From Prevotella sp. UBA2444 (GTDB taxonomy: Bacteria; Bacteroidota; Bacteroidia; Bacteroidales; Bacteroidaceae), in contig DDQK01000028.1 in the NCBI GenBank assembly GCA_002342665.1, positions 1 to 48,587 of the forward strand: a stretch of 48,587 nucleotides of DNA, in the 5' to 3' direction. The stretch's first letter is position 1; each line of letters opens with the position of its first letter. The notes beneath the pieces were generated by a model. The model saw only the letters and a program-made list of their open reading frames with translations. It was not told the origin of the DNA and made no database searches. This document shows positions 43,427 to 48,587 of this stretch, piece by piece. Position numbers and translations under genes: made by a program.

Positions 43427-44464
43427 ATGAAGTGGACCAAGCAGAAAGTCAACAACCTGTTCTTTTTCCTCGGCGTAGCAGTCGTGGTGGTGATGCTGTT
43501 CACTTTCGACGTCAGCTTCGTGGAGTTATGGCAGCACCTCTGCCACGCAGGCTACTGGCTCATCCCCATCATCGGCATCTGGGCTCTTATCTACGCCATC
43601 AATGCCTGGGCATGGCTTGTCATCATCCGGGGCAACGACCCTGATGACACTCCTCTCTCGCTTCTGAGAATCTACCGACTCACCATCACTGGCTATGCCC
43701 TCAACTATGCCACGCCCGTCGGAGGCCTCGGAGGTGAACCCTACCGCATCATGGAACTGTCGAAGGACATCGGCAACCAACGGGCAGCATCGTCTGTCAT
43801 TCTCTATGCCATGATGCACGTGCTGGCTCACTTCACCCTTTGGTTCTCTACCATCTTCCTCTATCTGGCCCTTGCGGCCATCGGCGACCTGCCCTTCACC
43901 ATGGGCACTGCCGTCGTTCTCGCCGTTGTGGCCGTGTTCTGCATCATCGCTTTCTACCTCTTCTCCAAGGGCTATCGCCACGGACTGGCTTTCAAGCTTA
44001 TCCGATGGTTGGGCAAGATTCCTGGATTGCGGGGATGGAGCGGTCGGATGCTTGAGCGCCACTCGGAGGCCCTCCATAATATCGACCGTCAGATAGCAGC
44101 CCTCCACAAACAGGACAAGCGCGCCTTTTACGTCAGCCTCTTACTTGAGTACATGGCCCGCCTCGTGCAGAGTCTCGAGATCATGTTCATGCTCCTGCTT
44201 TTCGGCATCGACTGCGGGGGAGGATTCTCAGGGCTCACCCTGACCTTCTTCCACTCTGTGCTCATCCTATCTTTCACCACGCTGCTCTCCAATCTCATCG
44301 GCTTCTTGCCCATGCAACTCGGTGTCCAGGAGGGAGGCTTTGTCATCTCCATTGCTGCCATGGGGCTCTCCCCGGCAGTAGGTCTTTTCGTGAGCATCAT
44401 CTGCCGTGTTCGTGAGATCATCTGGATCGTCATCGGGCTGGCGCTGATGAAGATAAAATCGTAA
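43427..44464 (+). CDS. LPG-synthase-TM/UPF0104-like membrane protein (flippase type)
   Basis: 345 residues, about eight to nine membrane helices. It matches the lysylphosphatidylglycerol synthase transmembrane family (YATPVGGLGGEPYRIMELSK, LPMQLGVQEGGFVI). Members without the synthetase domain are thought to flip lipids or assist lipid synthesis. It lies 4 nt after the CDP-alcohol transferase gene, so it probably acts on that enzyme's product. Confidence 0.82.
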   Translation: MKWTKQKVNNLFFFLGVAVVVVMLFTFDVSFVELWQHLCHAGYWLIPIIGIWALIYAINAWAWLVIIRGNDPDDTPLSLLRIYRLTITGYALNYATPVGGLGGEPYRIMELSKDIGNQRAASSVILYAMMHVLAHFTLWFSTIFLYLALAAIGDLPFTMGTAVVLAVVAVFCIIAFYLFSKGYRHGLAFKLIRWLGKIPGLRGWSGRMLERHSEALHNIDRQIAALHKQDKRAFYVSLLLEYMARLVQSLEIMFMLLLFGIDCGGGFSGLTLTFFHSVLILSFTTLLSNLIGFLPMQLGVQEGGFVISIAAMGLSPAVGLFVSIICRVREIIWIVIGLALMKIKS

Positions 44465-44484
44465 ACTGTAAAATCGTATATATC

Positions 44485-45522
44485 ATGAATTTTCTCGATC
44501 GCAATGAATTTAATTTCGAGCCCAGCCAGAAAGTGGTGGAGGCCATACGTAATTTCGACCCAAAGACCCTATGTTTCTATACCCGCATCTATGACCAAGG
44601 CAAGAAGAGCGTCATCTCCGTGCGCCTGAGTGAGATCTACGGCGTCGACGAGTCGCAGGTGCTGCTCACCTATGGTGGTGAGGACATGCTGAAGAATGCC
44701 ATCCACTATTTCCTGATGGTGGGCGACAACAAGCGGATACTTATCCCCGAGTTCTCCTGGTGGTACTACAACCGTGTGGCTGCAGAGTGCGGAGGTACCT
44801 TCGAGATGTACCCTCTGCACGAACAGGACGACACCTTCGCCTACGATGTCGACGAGGTGATAGAGTATACCAATCGCCTGCACCCCCGCATGCTCTTGCT
44901 GGCATCGCCTAACAACCCCACGGGCAACGGACTCACCCCTGAGGAGATAGGACGTATTATGGAGAATATCCCGGCCGATACGATGGTGCTCATCGATGAG
45001 GCCTATGCCAGCTTCATCTCCAGCGATACACATTACATCGCACCCCTGGTCAATAAGTATAACAACCTTATCATCTCGCGCACGCTGTCTAAGTTCTATG
45101 GCCTGCCAGGCCTCCGCGTGGGCTTCGGCTTCATCGGACGAGGACATGAGCAGTTCGAGAGCTATGCCAACAAGTACCTGGGCTACAACCGCTTCTCCGA
45201 GGCCGTCGCACTGGCTGCTCTCGACAGCGACGACCACTATCGTCGCGTGGCCGACGAGATGGAGTGGGGGCGACAGCTCTACAAGAGTGCCCTCGGCTCA
45301 CTGCCTGGCTTCAAGGTCTATAAGTCGGTGGCCAACTTCATCCTCATCAAGTACCCTATTGAGATCAAGGATCGCCTGATGGAGGCTCTGAAGCTGCAAG
45401 ACTACAAGATCAAGTTCATGAGCGACAAAGGCCTCGAGTCGTGTGTCCGCATCACCCTGGGACGCAAGGAGCAGACCCAGGCCGTCGTCGATACGATACT
45501 GAAAGTGAATAGTGAAAGGTGA
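44485..45522 (+). CDS. HisC/CobD-like PLP-dependent enzyme
   Basis: 345 residues, fold-type I aminotransferase. Features are LASPNNPTGNGL, LIDEAYASF and the PLP lysine in SRTLSKFYGLPGLRVGF (about 203). Sequence alone does not separate histidinol-phosphate aminotransferase from CobD-type threonine-phosphate or serine-phosphate decarboxylase. No his genes are nearby, but a cytidylyltransferase-like and a CDP-alcohol transferase gene are, so production of phosphoethanolamine or aminopropanol phosphate is a reasonable guess. Confidence 0.78.
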   Translation: MNFLDRNEFNFEPSQKVVEAIRNFDPKTLCFYTRIYDQGKKSVISVRLSEIYGVDESQVLLTYGGEDMLKNAIHYFLMVGDNKRILIPEFSWWYYNRVAAECGGTFEMYPLHEQDDTFAYDVDEVIEYTNRLHPRMLLLASPNNPTGNGLTPEEIGRIMENIPADTMVLIDEAYASFISSDTHYIAPLVNKYNNLIISRTLSKFYGLPGLRVGFGFIGRGHEQFESYANKYLGYNRFSEAVALAALDSDDHYRRVADEMEWGRQLYKSALGSLPGFKVYKSVANFILIKYPIEIKDRLMEALKLQDYKIKFMSDKGLESCVRITLGRKEQTQAVVDTILKVNSER

Positions 45523-45524
45523 AT

Positions 45525-46316
45525 ATGATTGGAGTGATTCTCGCTGCGGGCATGGCCAAGCGCCTGCGCCCCCTGACTGATACCCGTCCCAAGTGCCTCC
45601 TGCCGGTGGCAGGGCGCACGCTCCTGGAGCGTACCGTCGATGCCATGCATCAGGCAGGTATCACTGAGTTTGTCGTCGTCACCGGCTACCGTGCCGACCA
45701 GATACGCGACTTCCTCAATGTTCAATGTTCAATGTTGCCCTGTCAGGCGAAGTCCCTCACGCTCGGCCATCAATACGAGCATCATGGCTCTCGCTTAACC
45801 GGGACTTTCAATGTTCAATATCTCCATAACGCCGACTACGCCCACAACAACAATATCTACTCCCTCTGGATGGCTGGTCAGGTGGTGCGGGGCCGTGAGT
45901 TCCTGCTCATGGACAGCGACATCCTCTGCGACCCGGCAGCCGTGGTGCGCATCGCTCAGGAACCTGTCTCTGCCTTGGCCGTCAATCGTCATGACCTCGG
46001 CGAGGAGGAGATGAAGGTGGTCGTCGATAGTGACATGCGCATTACCGAGATCAGCAAGACCTGCCGCCCTGAGGATGCCATGGGCGAGAGCGTGGGCATC
46101 GAACATATCACCGCCGACTACAGTGAGGCTCTCTACCGTGAACTCGACCAGATGATCCTTCAGGAAGGTCTCGTCGACATCTTCTACGAGCGTGCCTTCG
46201 AGCGTCTTATCCCTCAGGGCCATACTTTCCGCGTGGTTGATACCACTGACTATTTCTCCTACGAACTCGACACGCCCGAGGACTACCAGCGGGCACAGGA
46301 ACTCTTTAGCGATTAA
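45525..46316 (+). CDS. Sugar/choline-phosphate nucleotidyltransferase (LicC-like)
   Basis: 263 residues from the ATG at 45525 (MIGVILAAGMAKRLRPLT); an in-frame GTG two codons earlier overlaps the upstream stop. The nucleotide-binding loop LAAGMAKRL and lysine in RPKCLLPV are intact, and HNNNIYSLWMA fits CTP:phosphocholine/phosphoethanolamine/aminoethylphosphonate cytidylyltransferases. Residues about 64-94 (NVQCSMLPCQAKSLTLG...) are a repeat-derived in-frame insertion between DFL and NVQYLHN. Confidence 0.82.
   Translation: MIGVILAAGMAKRLRPLTDTRPKCLLPVAGRTLLERTVDAMHQAGITEFVVVTGYRADQIRDFLNVQCSMLPCQAKSLTLGHQYEHHGSRLTGTFNVQYLHNADYAHNNNIYSLWMAGQVVRGREFLLMDSDILCDPAAVVRIAQEPVSALAVNRHDLGEEEMKVVVDSDMRITEISKTCRPEDAMGESVGIEHITADYSEALYRELDQMILQEGLVDIFYERAFERLIPQGHTFRVVDTTDYFSYELDTPEDYQRAQELFSD
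45715..45820 (+). repeat. TTCAATG-flanked inverted-repeat insertion inside the nucleotidyltransferase gene
   Basis: Three TTCAATG-type units on the left, AAGTCCC (45750-45756) paired with GGGACTT (45801-45807), then TTCAATGTTCAAT on the right. The reading frame is kept. Confidence 0.8.
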
Positions 46317-46352
46317 TGTTCAATCTTCAATGTTCAATCTTCAATGTTCAAT
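46316..46352. repeat. TTCAATG/TTCAATC array covering the mnmA start
   Basis: Alternating units fill the gap between the nucleotidyltransferase stop and mnmA and continue into codons 1-3 (MFN) of mnmA. Confidence 0.85.
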
Positions 46353-47447
46353 CAAGACTGGCAAGATAAGCGTATAGCCGTACTACTCTCCGGAGGCGTC
46401 GACAGCAGCGTCGTGGTCTACGAGCTGGCACGGCTCGGCCTCCATCCCGACTGCTTCTACATCAAGATAGGGCCTGAAGAAGATGAAGCCTGGGACTGCT
46501 CCTCGGAGGAAGACCTCGAGATGTCCACGGCCGTGGCCCGTCGCTACGGCTGTCGACTCGAAGTGATCGACTGCCACCGCGAGTACTGGGACCAGGTGAC
46601 GCGATATACCATGGAGAAGGTGCGCGCAGGCTTCACCCCCAACCCCGATGTCATGTGCAACCGCCTCATTAAGTTCGGCGCCTTCCACGAGAAGCGGGGA
46701 CATGACTACGACCTCATCGCCACGGGCCACTATGCCCAGACGGAGACCGACGGCGAGGGCCGCAAATGGCTTTGCACCAGTCCAGACCCTGTCAAAGACC
46801 AGACCGACTTCCTTGCCCAGATCTACGACTGGCAGCTCCGGAAGGCTATCTTCCCCATAGGCCATTACGTGAAGGACGAGGTGCGCCAGATAGCCGAGCG
46901 CGAGCATCTGGTCAATGCCCGTCGCCGCGACTCTCAGGGTATCTGCTTCCTGGGTAAGATCAACTACAACGACTATCTGCGCCGTTATCTCGGCGAACAG
47001 CCCGGCCCCGTCATCGAGCTCGAGACGGGCCGTCGCATCGGCGAACATCGCGGCCATTGGTTCCACACCATCGGCCAGCGTAAGGGCATGGGCTTTGGCG
47101 GTGGCCCCTGGTTCGTCGTCAAGAAGGATGTGGCGCAAAATATCCTCTACGTCTCTCATGGCTACGATCCTGCATCGGCCTATCGTCAGCATTTCCCTAT
47201 CCACGATTTCCACTGTCTCACCTTGCCGCTGGAGGAAATCTTCAAGACTCAGTCTTCACCGTTCCGCATCACGTTTAAGATTCGCCACACCCCCGGTTAT
47301 CTGCGGGGCTCTCTCGAACCAATGGCCGAGGGTTCCTACATGGTACATGCGGAAGCACCCATCCACGGCGTGGCCCCAGGCCAGTTCTGTGTCGTCTACG
47401 ACTGTGACCATCACCGCTGCTTCGGCTCCGGGGAGATTACGGTGTGA
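46344..47447 (+). CDS. mnmA: tRNA 2-thiouridine(34) synthase MnmA
   Basis: 367 residues. PP-loop SGGVDSS near the N-terminus; catalytic cysteines in NPDVMCNRL (about 105) and SQGICFLG (about 201); C-terminal beta-barrel. It thiolates the wobble uridine of Lys, Glu and Gln tRNAs. The only ATG before the PP-loop lies in a TTCAATG repeat, so the first three residues are repeat-derived; a non-ATG start is possible but the ATG gives normal length. Confidence 0.92.
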   Translation: MFNQDWQDKRIAVLLSGGVDSSVVVYELARLGLHPDCFYIKIGPEEDEAWDCSSEEDLEMSTAVARRYGCRLEVIDCHREYWDQVTRYTMEKVRAGFTPNPDVMCNRLIKFGAFHEKRGHDYDLIATGHYAQTETDGEGRKWLCTSPDPVKDQTDFLAQIYDWQLRKAIFPIGHYVKDEVRQIAEREHLVNARRRDSQGICFLGKINYNDYLRRYLGEQPGPVIELETGRRIGEHRGHWFHTIGQRKGMGFGGGPWFVVKKDVAQNILYVSHGYDPASAYRQHFPIHDFHCLTLPLEEIFKTQSSPFRITFKIRHTPGYLRGSLEPMAEGSYMVHAEAPIHGVAPGQFCVVYDCDHHRCFGSGEITV

Positions 47448-47503
47448 TGCAGCCTAATTCACCTCACCTTACATACACAGACTGATAGATAATCTCGGAT
47501 ATC

Positions 47504-47537
47504 TTTGGATATTCTGAGAAATAGTCGTATCTTTGCA
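47504..47537 (+). promoter_or_regulatory. Promoter of the vapBC-like pair
   Basis: TTTGG at 47504-47508 and TATCTTTGCA at 47528-47537, 19 nt apart, a consensus promoter 30 nt above the antitoxin ATG. Confidence 0.7.
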
Positions 47538-47567
47538 GCCGAAGAATCGTATAAAACAAGGAAAGAT

Positions 47568-47843
47568 ATGACAGCTATCACACTGGAACGGGAGACCAAC
47601 AACTACTGGAATCTCATCAAGGATGCAGGCAATGAGGTGAAACTGGCGCTCATCAAGCGTTTGACCGATGCCCTGGCGCCCGCTGTGGCCGAGAAGAAGA
47701 CGCGGAGGAAGAAGTATACAGCCGATGACTTCGCCGGTATCTGGGACGACGAGCACTACATGGCTGCGGAGGACATCAACAAGGCCATCCGCGATGCCCG
47801 CCACGTGAAAAGCAGCAGGGACGAAATCTGGGACAAACTATGA
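47568..47843 (+). CDS. Putative VapB-like antitoxin
   Basis: 91 residues from the ATG at 47568, below the promoter (an in-frame ATG at 47505 would be inside it). It is charged, with a basic middle (EKKTRRKKY) and an acidic tryptophan-containing C-terminus (FAGIWDDEHYMAAEDI, DEIWDKL) of the kind that wraps a PIN toxin. The stop overlaps the toxin start by 4 nt (ATGA). Antitoxin role is inferred mostly from this pairing. Confidence 0.75.
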   Translation: MTAITLERETNNYWNLIKDAGNEVKLALIKRLTDALAPAVAEKKTRRKKYTADDFAGIWDDEHYMAAEDINKAIRDARHVKSSRDEIWDKL

Positions 47844-48262
47844 AACAACAGCGATACCTGCTCGACACCTGCATCTGCGCCTACTGGCTGCGCGACAAGA
47901 AGAACATCCGGGAGCGGATCAATGCCGTCGGCTTCGACCGCTGCTGCATATCGGAGATTACCATTGCCGAACTGAAATTCGGCAAGGCCTACGGTCAGTT
48001 GAAAGGCGGGCCGAAATACTGGGAGCAGCCGCTACAGGAGTTCTTCGAGGCCATCAAGGTCATACCCGCTGCAACATCCTTCGACCTCTATGCAGCAGAG
48101 AAGGCACGGTTGGCCCTGGCCGGCACACCCACGGGTGAGTTCGACCTGCTGATAGGCTGCACCGCTGTGGCCAAGAAGATGGTGCTGGTGACCGAGAACG
48201 TGAAGGACTTCCTGAACATCAAGGACTTCAAGATAGAGAACTGGGTGGAATACAGCAAGTAA
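47840..48262 (+). CDS. PIN-domain ribonuclease toxin (VapC-like)
   Basis: 140 residues. PIN acidic residues are visible: Asp in LLDTCICAYWL, Glu in TIAELKFG, Asp in GEFDLLIGCTA and the TENVKDF end motif. VapC toxins cleave tRNA or rRNA and are held by VapB. It is translationally coupled to the upstream gene. Confidence 0.88.
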   Translation: MKQQRYLLDTCICAYWLRDKKNIRERINAVGFDRCCISEITIAELKFGKAYGQLKGGPKYWEQPLQEFFEAIKVIPAATSFDLYAAEKARLALAGTPTGEFDLLIGCTAVAKKMVLVTENVKDFLNIKDFKIENWVEYSK

Positions 48263-48408
48263 GCCATTCCCCCGCACCCCTACCGAGAGAGACTTTATCC
48301 GCCGAGACTGCCGCAGCGCAGCCCCCAGGCGGAATTCGTTTTGTGGCAGTATAGCGATAGAGGGCAGACAAGATATGATAGCAAACATTAGATAATATAA
48401 GAGAAGAT

Positions 48409-48587
48409 ATGAAGGAACTATATTTTTTTGATGAGACATTCTACTGGGGCCGCTCTGGCAAGCGGGCCACGGTGGCAGAGGCCGAATGCGAGATGACGCA
48501 GAGCGTGCGGCCCGATGAACTGCGGGCGGCGGTGGTGAGCGCCCTGAGGGTACACCGCAATTTTAGGGCACGCCCCGTCATCGTGGG
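48409..48587 (+). CDS. Partial protein, condensation/acyltransferase-like N-terminus, cut by the window end
   Basis: The first 59 codons of a frame that starts MKELYFFDETFYWGRSGK and stays open to the end. The segment VRPDELRAAVVSALRVHRNF resembles the start of condensation or alcohol-acetyltransferase-like domains, but too little is present to decide. The 146 nt upstream hold no clear promoter. Judged coding from the start context (GAGAAGAT before ATG) and codon use. Confidence 0.55.
   Translation, partial: MKELYFFDETFYWGRSGKRATVAEAECEMTQSVRPDELRAAVVSALRVHRNFRARPVIV

Noticed and set aside
44485..45522. Naming this gene hisC
   Set aside because: The fold fits, but no other histidine genes are near and the neighbours point to head-group synthesis; the symbol was left blank.

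Overview
The window looks like chromosomal DNA of a Bacteroidota member, most probably Prevotellaceae (gut or rumen Prevotella-like). The evidence is: repeated promoters with the Bacteroidota -7 box TAnnTTTGCA, several with a TTTGG -33 box 19 nt upstream; almost no purine-rich Shine-Dalgarno sites; families typical of the phylum (DUF3822, DUF5686, DUF4332, BACON-like and FISUMP-like domains, MACPF lipoproteins); and TTCAATG-type minirepeats that encode 'MFNVQ'-like peptides when they fall in genes. No rRNA, tRNA, CRISPR array or transposase was recognised.

Layout. 0-4.4 kb (minus): an AAA-type ATPase, then an AGCS amino-acid symporter followed by a GH43 lipoprotein glycosidase. 4.5-8 kb (plus): dnaG and cls. 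8-9.4 kb (minus): a 31-residue membrane peptide, a DUF3822 protein and rsmD, whose 3' end overlaps cls. 9.5-11 kb (plus): a RecD/Pif1-like helicase. 11-15.8 kb (minus): a probable operon dacB-mscS-serB-mutY. 15.9-20.8 kb (plus): nadB, then a partner-switching module made of a Cache-HAMP-PP2C-HATPase protein, a STAS protein and a coiled-coil/AraC-type HTH protein.

21-27.7 kb (plus) is the most unusual region. A small outer-membrane beta-barrel gene, a 125-nt structured non-coding element and a large lipoprotein gene occur in that order twice. The second lipoprotein is a MACPF (perforin-like) protein with the YGTH...GG signature. The first is an unrecognised 802-residue lipoprotein with a long Gly/Ala-rich hydrophobic stretch. 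Bacteroidales MACPF toxins (BSAPs) target surface molecules such as beta-barrel proteins, so this is a candidate antagonism/immunity locus.

27.7-31.8 kb: an EptA-like phosphoethanolamine transferase and a DUF4332 protein (minus), then rmuC and an Sfp-type phosphopantetheinyl transferase (plus). 31.8-46.3 kb (plus): a long array of AraC regulator, GNAT-fold acyltransferase, ketoacyl synthase, ACP, MMPL exporter, CrtI-like FAD oxidoreductase, LolA-like protein, DUF5686 outer-membrane protein, CDP-alcohol phosphotransferase, LPG-synthase-TM/flippase-like protein, HisC/CobD-like PLP enzyme and LicC-like nucleotidyltransferase. Together these suggest synthesis of an unusual acyl chain or lipid, its export, and activation of a head group. 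46.3-48.6 kb: mnmA, a VapBC toxin-antitoxin pair, and a gene cut by the window end.

Short repeats shape the region. TTCAATG/ATTGAA arrays lie between genes, supply start or stop codons, and with a 43-bp hairpin-forming unit are inserted in frame at domain boundaries of the PP2C protein; a related insertion lies in the nucleotidyltransferase. Several genes have the start codon only 6-8 nt after the -7 box, which predicts leaderless transcripts.
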